Shown: in pieces, positions 1-6,835 of the stretch | Numbering within the stretch: the stretch's first letter is position 1 | How the letters are laid out: each line of letters begins with the position of its first letter | From: Euryarchaeota archaeon UBA182 | GTDB lineage: Archaea > Thermoplasmatota > Poseidoniia > Poseidoniales > Thalassarchaeaceae | DNA length: 11,705 bases | Direction of reading: 5' to 3' | Assembly: GCA_002495675.1 (NCBI GenBank) | Contig: DAGH01000011.1 | Location: forward strand, 1 to 11,705 | Position numbers and translations under genes: made by a program | Notes under the pieces: model-generated | Database searches by the model: none | Seen by the model: only the letters and a program-made list of their open reading frames with translations | Told to the model about the DNA's origin: nothing

Positions 1-409
1 GCCCGAGCCAGAGCCCGAGCCCGAAATAACGAATGTCGATAGCATTACCCAGTCCGGGGAGTCAGTAGAAAACCCGATGTTGGAAGGAGTCACTAGGTTT
101 GTGGGCCACTTGGGCGAGGCAGTGACCCTCACTGCCAGAAAAAAGGCCATAGACTCGCTTATTGACCAAGTCTTCCCGCTCGCCATGAAGGTCAGCGGCC
201 TGGATCGGACCATAGGCTATGGGGTATCCAAGGAATTGATGTTCGGAACCACGGTGCTCGCCACATCGGCTCTGCTTGGTCAAGTGGAACTCAGGCTACC
301 GAAGGACCATGTAATCCCGAAGTTGGGACAATCAATTGACATGCCAGTTCGAGTTTCTGGATGGAACTTTGCTCAAAACAGGCCAATATTGGAGATTTCA
401 AACGAATGA
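1..409 (+). CDS. C-terminal part of an unidentified protein with a Pro-Glu linker (5' partial)
   Basis: The reading frame is open from base 2 to a TGA at 407-409, so the gene starts before the window. About 135 residues are visible. They begin with four Pro-Glu pairs, a stiff charged linker, then a Ser/Asn/Glu-rich stretch, then a folded-looking domain of about 110 residues. That domain starts with a helical part rich in Lys, Leu and Ile and ends in a strand-rich part (VELRLPKDHVIPKLGQ, then MPVRVSGWNF). The strand-rich end loosely resembles an OB-fold or small beta barrel, but this is a guess from pattern only. The internal ATG at base 77 is not the likely start because coding continues upstream without a break. 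It lies tail to tail with the epimerase-like gene, 6 nt apart. I do not recognise the family. Confidence is high that it is coding and low on function. Confidence 0.75.
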   Translation, partial: PEPEPEPEITNVDSITQSGESVENPMLEGVTRFVGHLGEAVTLTARKKAIDSLIDQVFPLAMKVSGLDRTIGYGVSKELMFGTTVLATSALLGQVELRLPKDHVIPKLGQSIDMPVRVSGWNFAQNRPILEISNE

Positions 410-415
410 CTAGTG

Positions 416-1264
416 TCAAGACACCTCGAATGACTCCCTGATCATCTCCTCCAAGCTCACAGTGGGCCTGAAACCCAATCTCATCTCGACCTCGGAAGCG
501 TCCACAATCCCGAAGACCTCCTGATCATGGTTTTGGCCATATTCGGCCTCGCACCCGGTCATTTGGTTGTATATTGCTGCCAAATCCCTCAATTGTATGC
601 CCTTTCCGGAGCCGATGGCGATGCTCTCCCTAGTTGGAGGGGGGTCGGCCATCACTCTCATGATGCACTCCACAAGGTCCTGAACATGCACGAAATCCTT
701 GAGGTCCGAGCCGTCGCCTGGGACATTCACCCATCCAATTGGTGCTTCTGATGCCCATTTGTGGAGCAGTCCATTGCCCGGGGGGCCTGAGATCGGGACG
801 CCTTGTACGTTAGATGCCCGAATGACGCTGACCGGCCTCTCAGTCGTTGCCTGTTCCAGAGCAATCTCCTCCATCCACAATTGTGCCTCTGCAGCAATGT
901 CTCTGGGCGCTATGGTTGAGTCTGACCCATAGTAGGGCTCGCCTTCCTCCCATTGAGGGTGCACCCGGAGCGTGCCGACTAGGATGAGGTGGAGGCCACC
1001 ATGGCGTCCAACTGCATCTAGCACTGGCCTGGACCTGTCCCTCATCTTGAGCATCGTATCCCTGTCATCACGTCCGGACAAACCGTCGGGAGCTGCGGAG
1101 TTGATGTGAATTAGGGATTTGCAGGGTGTGAGAATGGCATCCAGGGACAATGGCTCTTTCAGAGCCTCGTCAGGGATGACAATCGCGTCCTCCCCAAGCA
1201 TCTCAGATATCCATGGTCCAACGAATCCGTCTGATGCGGTAATCGCCACACTCATGTTGCTCAT
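416..1264 (-). CDS. NAD-dependent epimerase/dehydratase-like protein (extended/atypical SDR)
   Basis: The 282-residue product has the outline of the extended short-chain dehydrogenase/reductase family, whose members use NAD(P) to alter nucleotide sugars and related substrates. Visible landmarks are an N-terminal nucleotide-binding turn, ITASDGFVG (residues 8-16), where the first Gly of the usual TGxxGxxG is Ala; RASNVQG (149-155), matching the usual R..NVYG; DFVHVQD (190-196); and IGSGKGIQLRDLA (217-229), a typical C-terminal substrate-domain motif. The Tyr-x3-Lys catalytic pair is not evident: where YxxSKxxAE is expected, just before AAE (124-126), the sequence reads IAPRDIAAE. It may be an atypical SDR with a binding or altered catalytic role. 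The start could be the ATG at 1264 or the in-frame ATG at 1255 (MSVAITA); neither has a clear ribosome binding site. It is divergent from gcvPA. The fold is fairly sure; the substrate is unknown. Confidence 0.82.
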   Translation of the reverse strand: MSNMSVAITASDGFVGPWISEMLGEDAIVIPDEALKEPLSLDAILTPCKSLIHINSAAPDGLSGRDDRDTMLKMRDRSRPVLDAVGRHGGLHLILVGTLRVHPQWEEGEPYYGSDSTIAPRDIAAEAQLWMEEIALEQATTERPVSVIRASNVQGVPISGPPGNGLLHKWASEAPIGWVNVPGDGSDLKDFVHVQDLVECIMRVMADPPPTRESIAIGSGKGIQLRDLAAIYNQMTGCEAEYGQNHDQEVFGIVDASEVEMRLGFRPTVSLEEMIRESFEVS

Positions 1265-1365
1265 TGGTCAGGTGGGTTTTCACGCCTATGAGCGTGTCGG
1301 TTCGCTGGCCTCCTATGCGTAGGCTTCAAGCACCTCGGCCTACTGACATCATTGCAGGCGATTCG

Positions 1366-2733
1366 ATGGACCAACTACCAAATCTAGGGAGAGAGCTCGA
1401 AATGCTCTCGGAAATGGGCCTAAAATCGATGGAAGAGTTGTTTGAGGACATACCCGAGGACGTCAGAAGGACTGACCCCCTCCCACTCCGGGGCCCACAG
1501 TCCGAGGAGGGCATCCTAGCCGACGCACATCGCTTGTTGGGTGCCAACATACACCTCGATTCACGTCCATCATTCCTATCCGCTGGACTGGCCAGGAACT
1601 TCGTGCCATCCATGGTTCCAATGCTTGCCACTAGAGGGGAATTCCTGACTTCCTACACCCCCTATCAACCAGAGGTCAGCCAAGGAATGCTTCAGGCGAT
1701 GTGGGAGTTTCAAACCATGATCTCTGAACTGGTCGCTCTACCGGTCGCGAATGTGTCGATGTATGATGCCAGCACAGCCGCTGCCGAGGCAATCACATGC
1801 GCCGTAAGGGTCCGATCGAAGCGGGCCGAGCAACCAAACACGGTTTACGTTTCGGAGAAGGTCCCTCCCCACAGGATGTCCGTGATCAGGAATTACACAC
1901 AGGGGGTAGGCATCAAGTTGGTACAAATCCCCCACACAAGCGCAGGTCTTCTCGATCTCGAGGCAGCGAGCAAGGCCAAAGGCTCCTGCGCGGTATATGT
2001 AGAGCAGCCCAATGCTTTCGGCATCATCGACGAAGGGCTGATGAGGCTCAGGGGCATCATCGGGGATTCCACCTCACTGATTGTCGGGGTCGACGCAGTT
2101 TCACTGGGAGTGCTGGAGGCTCCAGGAAACTGGGGGGCAGACATCGTCGTTGGTGAAGGCCAGCCCTTCGGAATAGGCCCCACGGGGGGCGGACCAATCT
2201 ACGGGATCTTCGCATGCACCAAGGACTACCTCAGGTTGATGCCCGGCAGGATAGTGGGGCAGAGTAAGGACTCCGACGGGCGCATCGCCTATACGCTCAC
2301 ACTCTCCACGCGTGAGCAGCACATACGCAGACACAGAGCAACATCAAACATATGCTCGAATGAGACGCTGATCGCCTTGATGGGAGCCATGCACATGGCC
2401 CTGCTAGGCCCTGAGGGCTTGGAGCAACTGGCTATGAGGGCCGCGGCCGCAGCGCAACAAACCATGGAGACCGTATTGGGAATCGATGGCGTCGAGTTGC
2501 TGTTCCCAGCATCACCAATCTTCAGGGAGTTTGCAATCCAACTCCCCATATCCTCCGAGGTGGCATTGGAAAGGATGGATCGCCTCGGGGTGACGGGTGG
2601 CTTTGACCTCTCGAGATGGTGGGGGACTACGAATAACGCACTATTGATTGGATGCGATGAGCGTACCTCGATGTATGACATACGAAAATTGAGTGAGAGT
2701 CTGGAAAAGGCGATTGAGGAGGGATCTCATTGA
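1366..2733 (+). CDS. gcvPA: glycine dehydrogenase (aminomethyl-transferring), subunit 1 (P-protein alpha)
   Basis: This is the first half of the split P-protein of the glycine cleavage system. With subunit 2 it decarboxylates glycine and passes the aminomethyl group to lipoyl-GcvH in the cytoplasm. Family landmarks are EELFEDIPEDVR near the N-terminus, TSYTPYQPEVSQG (95-107), SMYDASTAAAEA (131-142), a Gly-rich GPTGGGPIYG stretch, and PGRIVG followed by STREQHIRRHRATSNIC. The open frame runs up to 1264, but the ATG at 1366 gives 455 residues, near the family norm of about 450, and starts just where family similarity begins. The extra upstream residues (rich in Arg and Pro) look untranslated. 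Only a weak purine stretch precedes 1366. The segment normally like GAGxYxHxxPA reads SAGLARNFVPSMV here, a local divergence. The stop overlaps the start of gcvPB, so the two subunits are probably translationally coupled. Confidence 0.93.
   Translation: MDQLPNLGRELEMLSEMGLKSMEELFEDIPEDVRRTDPLPLRGPQSEEGILADAHRLLGANIHLDSRPSFLSAGLARNFVPSMVPMLATRGEFLTSYTPYQPEVSQGMLQAMWEFQTMISELVALPVANVSMYDASTAAAEAITCAVRVRSKRAEQPNTVYVSEKVPPHRMSVIRNYTQGVGIKLVQIPHTSAGLLDLEAASKAKGSCAVYVEQPNAFGIIDEGLMRLRGIIGDSTSLIVGVDAVSLGVLEAPGNWGADIVVGEGQPFGIGPTGGGPIYGIFACTKDYLRLMPGRIVGQSKDSDGRIAYTLTLSTREQHIRRHRATSNICSNETLIALMGAMHMALLGPEGLEQLAMRAAAAAQQTMETVLGIDGVELLFPASPIFREFAIQLPISSEVALERMDRLGVTGGFDLSRWWGTTNNALLIGCDERTSMYDIRKLSESLEKAIEEGSH
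2716..2724 (+). promoter_or_regulatory. Shine-Dalgarno site for gcvPB
   Basis: GAGGAGGGA lies inside the last codons of gcvPA, with 6 nt between the GGAGGG core and the TTG at 2730. It decides the unusual TTG start of gcvPB and points to coupled translation of the two subunits. Confidence 0.8.
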
Positions 2734-4223
2734 GCACACTGTTTGATTTCAACGGAGCGCCATCATCAGGATGGTCGCAACCGGCGCCGATCAGGGAAGA
2801 CCCGCTGTCTGGAATCCCAAGCTCCACCAGAAGGGCCACGCTCCCGAGGTGGCCCAGGGCCAGCGAGCCGGAACTGGTGAGGCATTACACGCTGCTCTCC
2901 CAAAGGAACTTCGGCATTGACACTGGATTCTACCCACTAGGATCCTGCACAATGAAACACAACCCGAGGTTGAACGAGAGGATTGTACAGATGCCGGGCA
3001 TCGATCGAATCCACCCGCTTCAACCGGACCACCAAGTACAGGGATTGCTGTCTATCTATTACGAAATGCAGGAAATGCTCGCAATTTGCGCTGGCATGGA
3101 TGCAGTCACGCTTCAGCCAGTCGCTGGGGCACAGGGGGAGTTCACCGCCATAAGGTGCATTCAAGAGTTCCACAAATCCAACGACCAGGCAAATCGAAAC
3201 AAGGTGATAGTACCAGACTCAGCCCATGGTACGAATCCCGCTTCTGCGTCCATGTGCGGCTATGACATAATCGAGATCCCGAGCGGCCAGGACGGTAGGA
3301 TCGACCTCGATGCTCTCAAGTCCGCTGTCGGGGATGACACTGCTGCCATGATGATCACCAACCCCAGCACGCTTGGCGTTTTTGAGAAGGACATCGCAGA
3401 AGCAGCGAGGATAGTGCATGAAGCTGGTGGACAGATGTACTATGACGGGGCGAACTTCAACGCCATACTTGGAAAGACCGATCCGGGTAGAATGGGGTTC
3501 GACGCCGTTCACTACAACCTTCACAAGACCTTCAGTCAACCTCACGGTGGAGGAGGTCCGGGGAGCGGGCCGATCGGTGTCAAGTCCCACCTCTCAGAAT
3601 TCCTGCCATCCCCACTTGCCGCGAGGAGGGAAAGGAACGAGAACGACCCCTTGGGCGTGGATGACGGATACTGGTACTTCTGGGAGGAACCCGATTCCAC
3701 CATTGGAAAGGTCCAGCAGTGGAACGGGAACGCAGGAGCAGTGGTGAGGGCATGGGCATTCTACAGGAGGTACGGTCATGAACTCGAGAGGATGAGCGAG
3801 CATGCAGTCCTGAACGCGAACTACCTAAGACACAAGATAACCAAGCACACAGAAAACGGGAATCAAGCAGCAGCCTTTACCGAAGGTGCTCCGGCGAGCG
3901 TGGTGAAGCACGAGTTCACATTGAACATGACCCCCTTGAAGGAACAAAGTGGAGTCACTGCGAAGGACGTGGCGAAGAGGCTCCTAGATTATGGCTACAT
4001 GGCCCCGACACTCTACTTCCCCCAAATAGTCCCTGAGTGCCTGATGTTCGAGCCAACTGAGACTGAATCCAAGGAGGTCTTGGATAAGTTCGCAATCGAC
4101 TTTCTGGAGATACTATCGGAAGACGCTGATACGCTCAAGACCGCTCCACACACGACCTTTGTGAAGAGGGTGGATGAGGTTCTGGCCGCCAGGCAACTGA
4201 TACTGACGTACCCCTTCGAATGA
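2730..4223 (+). CDS. gcvPB: glycine dehydrogenase (aminomethyl-transferring), subunit 2 (P-protein beta, PLP-binding)
   Basis: This is the catalytic half of the split P-protein and carries the pyridoxal phosphate. The cofactor lysine is K266 in HYNLHKTFSQPHGGGGPGSG (261-280), the family signature with its glycine-rich loop. Other landmarks are RNFGIDTGFYPLGSCTMKHN near residue 60, DSAHGTNPAS, ITNPSTLGVFE and YYDGANFNAILG. The length of 497 residues is usual for GcvPB (about 480-500). The start is TTG, overlapping the gcvPA stop in the sequence ATTGA, and is supported by a strong ribosome binding site. The partner genes gcvH and gcvT are not in the window, so the rest of the system is encoded elsewhere. 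The next gene, an unknown membrane protein, follows after 34 nt on the same strand. Identification is secure. Confidence 0.95.
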   Translation: MSTLFDFNGAPSSGWSQPAPIREDPLSGIPSSTRRATLPRWPRASEPELVRHYTLLSQRNFGIDTGFYPLGSCTMKHNPRLNERIVQMPGIDRIHPLQPDHQVQGLLSIYYEMQEMLAICAGMDAVTLQPVAGAQGEFTAIRCIQEFHKSNDQANRNKVIVPDSAHGTNPASASMCGYDIIEIPSGQDGRIDLDALKSAVGDDTAAMMITNPSTLGVFEKDIAEAARIVHEAGGQMYYDGANFNAILGKTDPGRMGFDAVHYNLHKTFSQPHGGGGPGSGPIGVKSHLSEFLPSPLAARRERNENDPLGVDDGYWYFWEEPDSTIGKVQQWNGNAGAVVRAWAFYRRYGHELERMSEHAVLNANYLRHKITKHTENGNQAAAFTEGAPASVVKHEFTLNMTPLKEQSGVTAKDVAKRLLDYGYMAPTLYFPQIVPECLMFEPTETESKEVLDKFAIDFLEILSEDADTLKTAPHTTFVKRVDEVLAARQLILTYPFE

Positions 4224-4257
4224 GGCAACTCATTACTGGAAACTCCGTCGGCAGGGC

Positions 4258-5058
4258 ATGGGGGTCGAGGGAGGAGGGATCTTTGACGGGGTGTCCAAGG
4301 AAGAACACCCGTCTAGATTTCAATCCGAGAATGAACGCACCCCTCCTGATGCTTGGAGGGTTTGGGAGAGACAGCGTCTGAAGCCCCCGGGGACGACCCT
4401 GTTGATTCCGATGGCATGGTCGGCCTTCTTTCTCGCGGCGACCCCACTCCCGCTTGCCTTCCCGGGCAATACACCAGACGACGCGATCATCTCATCAGCA
4501 CTTTTTGTCACAGCATGGACGCTCGTTCTACTTCCGTTATTGTTTCTCGGCTCGCTGTCGAGGCACCCATCCCAATCCCATGCGTATGACATATTCCCAC
4601 TCGACATGCCCTCTTTGTTGATTGCAATCGCCCTATTTCTAGGACACGTCTTCCTAAACCCCATCCTCGGTTGGGCCTCATACGCCACCTTCTGGTACTC
4701 ATGGGCCAAACTCACGAAATCACTTACTGATGCAACCTTCCCCTCCAGTGGGAGGTGGATCAAGGAGATCGATCCTCTCCATTTCAATCAAATTGGCCTT
4801 GTTGATGGGTGGGTGTTCACAACTGGCCATTTCAAGACAGGGGTAATCGGGGTCGGCCCATCCCTGACGTCGCAATCAAGGCTGGTGATCGAGGGGGTCA
4901 GGGCCGGCAATGTGGCCCACATCGCGATTTCTATTTTACACAGATCCGGATTCAGGCACGATCCGTTTCAAAATAGAATTGACGTGCAAAATATCGATTC
5001 GCTCCTTGAGAAACCACCTTTTATCTTCATCACAGACGGCCCGATCAGCAGCGATTGA
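4258..5058 (+). CDS. uncharacterised membrane protein with about three helices and a soluble C-terminal domain
   Basis: The 266-residue product has a polar, charged N-terminus (1-44), hydrophobic segments at about 46-68, 77-100 and 117-146 (the last long enough for one or two helices), and a C-terminal soluble part of about 110 residues with alternating strands (GWVFTTGHFKTGVIGVG, RLVIEGVRAG, PPFIFITDG). I do not recognise a family. The ATG at 4258 has no clear ribosome binding site. An in-frame GTG at 4291 follows a GGGAGGAGGGA stretch at 4269-4279, though at a long spacing, and would shorten the protein by 11 residues. It lies 34 nt after gcvPB and 50 nt before purE on the same strand, so it is probably co-transcribed with glycine cleavage and purine genes. 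A role in that pathway, such as transport, is only conjecture. Its stop is formed in the same ATTGA arrangement as the end of gcvPA. Confidence 0.72.
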   Translation: MGVEGGGIFDGVSKEEHPSRFQSENERTPPDAWRVWERQRLKPPGTTLLIPMAWSAFFLAATPLPLAFPGNTPDDAIISSALFVTAWTLVLLPLLFLGSLSRHPSQSHAYDIFPLDMPSLLIAIALFLGHVFLNPILGWASYATFWYSWAKLTKSLTDATFPSSGRWIKEIDPLHFNQIGLVDGWVFTTGHFKTGVIGVGPSLTSQSRLVIEGVRAGNVAHIAISILHRSGFRHDPFQNRIDVQNIDSLLEKPPFIFITDGPISSD

Positions 5059-5097
5059 GGGGGACTCCCTTCCGTCACGCTTTAGCACCGTCTCCAC

Positions 5098-5102
5098 AGG
5101 AG
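5098..5102 (+). promoter_or_regulatory. Shine-Dalgarno site for purE
   Basis: AGGAG lies 6 nt before the ATG at 5109. This selects the ATG over the in-frame TTG at 5055, which overlaps the upstream stop but has no ribosome binding site. Confidence 0.7.
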
Positions 5103-5108
5103 CGGTGC

Positions 5109-5582
5109 ATGGACGTATGCATCGTAATGGGCTCGAAGTCTGATTTGCCAGTGGGACAAAAGTGCACAAAAATACTAGAACGCTTCAATGTTGATCACGA
5201 ACTGAGAGTAGCATCAGCACATCGGGCCCCGAAGTACCTCGAGGGGATAATCGAGGCCGCCGAGGAGGAAGGTTGCTCGGTCTTCGTTGGCATAGCTGGG
5301 GTTGCAGCCGCCCTTCCAGGAGTCATTGCTTCCATGACATCGAGGCCCGTTATAGGGGTGCCAGTTGGCGGGAAGGTCCCATATGACTCCCTTCTCTCCA
5401 TTGTCCAAATGCCTCCTGGTATGCCAGTGGCCACAGTGGGTGTCGATCGGGGCGATAACGCAGGCGCCTTGGCGGTGCAGATACTAGCCACCAAGAAGCC
5501 TGAACTAGCCAAGGCGTACGCGGCATACAGGAAGGAGATGACTGAGAAGGTCGTCTCTGACGACTCCTCTATTCAAGGGTGA
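5109..5582 (+). CDS. purE: PurE family: N5-carboxyaminoimidazole ribonucleotide mutase or AIR carboxylase
   Basis: PurE forms 4-carboxyaminoimidazole ribonucleotide in de novo purine synthesis, from N5-CAIR (class I) or directly from AIR and CO2 (class II). Visible landmarks are MGSKSDLP at 7-14 (phosphate-binding loop), SAHRAP at 36-41 with the catalytic-type His38, GIAGVAAALPGVIAS at 61-75, PVIGVPV, and LSIVQMPPGMPVATVGVD. The 157 residues from the ATG at 5109 match the usual single-domain length of about 160, and family similarity starts at once (MDVCIVMGSKSD). The frame extends back to a TTG at 5055, but those 18 residues look non-family. No purK gene is visible, so the sequence alone does not settle which carboxylation route is used. 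It sits 4 nt before the GMP synthase subunit. The family is secure; the class is not. Confidence 0.93.
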   Translation: MDVCIVMGSKSDLPVGQKCTKILERFNVDHELRVASAHRAPKYLEGIIEAAEEEGCSVFVGIAGVAAALPGVIASMTSRPVIGVPVGGKVPYDSLLSIVQMPPGMPVATVGVDRGDNAGALAVQILATKKPELAKAYAAYRKEMTEKVVSDDSSIQG

Positions 5583-5586
5583 TAGC

Positions 5587-6531
5587 ATGAAGACCGAGGC
5601 CCTCGTAGACGAGGCTCTGCAACTTCTATCCGACGGGATCGATGGGACTGCGATCATCGCGTGCAGCGGGGGAATCGACTCAACGGTTGCAGCTGTGCTA
5701 GCACACAGGGCAGTCGGGAACCTCCTTCACTGCGTGTACGTGGATACTGGCTTGATGAGGCTCGGAGAGTCCGACGAGGTCAGGGAGATGTTCGATGAGA
5801 TGGGCATAGAGATCAAGGTAGTAGACGCATCAAAGAGATTTTTCGACTGTCTCGATGGCGTCACAGACCCCGAGGAGAAGAGGAAGGCAATCGGCGAGAC
5901 CTTCATCAGGGTTTTCGAGGAAGAGCAGAAGTTGGTGGGCGCGAAGTACCTCGTTCAGGGAACCATAGCACCGGATTGGATAGAATCCGGGGGAGGCGAG
6001 CGGGACGTCATAAAGAGCCACCACAATGTAGGGGGTATCCCCGAGGACATAGATCTGGACATTGTCGAGCCCCTTCGAGACTTCTACAAGGACGAGGTCA
6101 GAGACATTGCAAGGCTGTTGAAAATCTCATCCTCCGAGAGACAACCATTCCCTGGCCCCGGACTAGCAGTAAGGGTACTTGGACACGTCACTCCGGAGAG
6201 GGTACAGACATGCAGAGTGGCTTGTGACATAGTCGAGAGGGGAATAAGGGCGGCTGCACAAGACGGTCGATGCGATCTGCCATGGCAATACTTTGCTGCC
6301 CTACTCCCCGTTCGCTCGGTTGGTGTGCATGGCGATGCGCGGGTCCATGGTGAGACCATTGTAATCAGGGCAGTGACGAGCCTCGATGGCATGTCAGCCA
6401 GATACTCCCCAATCCCACACACGGTGCTCTCAAACATCAGCACAGAGATCACTAATACGCTGAAGGGTCAAGTCAATAGGGTTGTATACGACATAACCCA
6501 CAAGCCCCCTGGGACGATTGAATGGGAGTAG
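5587..6531 (+). CDS. guaAB: GMP synthase (glutamine-hydrolysing), ATP-pyrophosphatase subunit
   Basis: This enzyme adenylates XMP and replaces the adenylate with ammonia to give GMP, the last step to guanine nucleotides. The 314 residues contain the PP-loop SGGIDS (27-32), KYLVQGTIAPDWIESG (120-135), HHNVGG (145-150), RQPFPGPGLAVRVLG (185-199), RSVGVHGD (243-250) and the C-terminal KPPGTIEWE (306-314), which match the ATPase and dimerisation domains of GuaA. The glutamine amidotransferase domain of the usual fused enzyme is absent. This is the archaeal two-subunit arrangement, and the glutaminase subunit must be encoded elsewhere. The start ATG follows the purE stop by 4 nt, and AAGGGTGA at 5575-5582 serves as ribosome binding site and includes that stop, so the two purine genes are likely translated together. 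Identification is secure. Confidence 0.95.
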   Translation: MKTEALVDEALQLLSDGIDGTAIIACSGGIDSTVAAVLAHRAVGNLLHCVYVDTGLMRLGESDEVREMFDEMGIEIKVVDASKRFFDCLDGVTDPEEKRKAIGETFIRVFEEEQKLVGAKYLVQGTIAPDWIESGGGERDVIKSHHNVGGIPEDIDLDIVEPLRDFYKDEVRDIARLLKISSSERQPFPGPGLAVRVLGHVTPERVQTCRVACDIVERGIRAAAQDGRCDLPWQYFAALLPVRSVGVHGDARVHGETIVIRAVTSLDGMSARYSPIPHTVLSNISTEITNTLKGQVNRVVYDITHKPPGTIEWE

Positions 6532-6654
6532 TACAAGCTCTCCTGGAAAAGCCCATGGAAACATCTCTGGCTATGTTTAGGGTGGAAATGACCGATTACC
6601 CCCGCAATCCCCCAATCGATTGATTGATGAATGATCGTGCAGGCCCGAGGCTGG

Positions 6655-6730
6655 GCCGACATAGCTTAGTTGGTGGAGCGGCGGACTGTTAATCCGCAGG
6701 TCGCAGGTTCGAGTCCTGCTGTCGGCGCCA
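6655..6730 (+). tRNA. tRNA-Asn (anticodon GTT)
   Basis: The cloverleaf folds fully. The acceptor stem is GCCGACA (6655-6661) with TGTCGGC (6720-6726), all seven pairs canonical. The D stem is GCTT with GAGC (one T-G pair) around a loop containing the conserved GG. The anticodon stem is GCGGA with TCCGC around the loop CTGTTAA, so the anticodon is GTT at 6688-6690. The T stem is GCAGG with CCTGC around TTCGAGT. The discriminator base is G6727 and the CCA end is encoded at 6728-6730. There is no intron. It lies 123 nt after the GMP synthase gene; I see no clear TATA box ahead of it. Confidence 0.97.
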
Positions 6731-6808
6731 ATCAAAGACGCTTCAGCGATAGGAAGGATCAGGGTCCAAGCAGGCTCTCCACAAGGTCTACGATCCAAGG
6801 CGAGCCAC

Positions 6809-6815
6809 AATATAT
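6809..6815 (+). promoter_or_regulatory. TATA box for the TSP3 surface protein gene
   Basis: AATATAT is centred about 24 nt before the ATG at 6836. In archaea transcription starts about 25 nt after the TATA centre, so the transcript would begin at or next to the start codon and be leaderless. No Shine-Dalgarno sequence lies before the ATG, which agrees. This is inference from sequence only. Confidence 0.55.
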
Positions 6816-6835
6816 GATGAATCCTAACCCAAAAC

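Noticed and set aside
1264..1365. N-terminal extension of GcvPA to the upstream in-frame ATG at 1264
   Set aside because: The 34 extra residues are Arg/Pro-rich, overlap the divergent gene's start and precede the point where family similarity and usual length begin.
4289..4310. Hairpin GGGTGT/ACACCC near the membrane protein start, considered as a terminator or riboswitch
   Set aside because: The 6-bp stem with a 10-nt loop lies inside the coding frame and has no T-run; no known riboswitch pattern surrounds it.
4320..4787. Minus-strand 155-residue frame opposite the membrane protein
   Set aside because: It has no recognisable domain or start signal and lies fully inside a plus-strand frame with clear membrane helices in an operon-like run.
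5055..5108. TTG start extending PurE by 18 residues
   Set aside because: It has no ribosome binding site, while the ATG at 5109 has AGGAG at 6 nt and starts exactly at the family N-terminus.
6555..6623. Possible 22-codon frame between the GMP synthase gene and the tRNA
   Set aside because: It is very short, with no ribosome binding site and no membrane or signal pattern.
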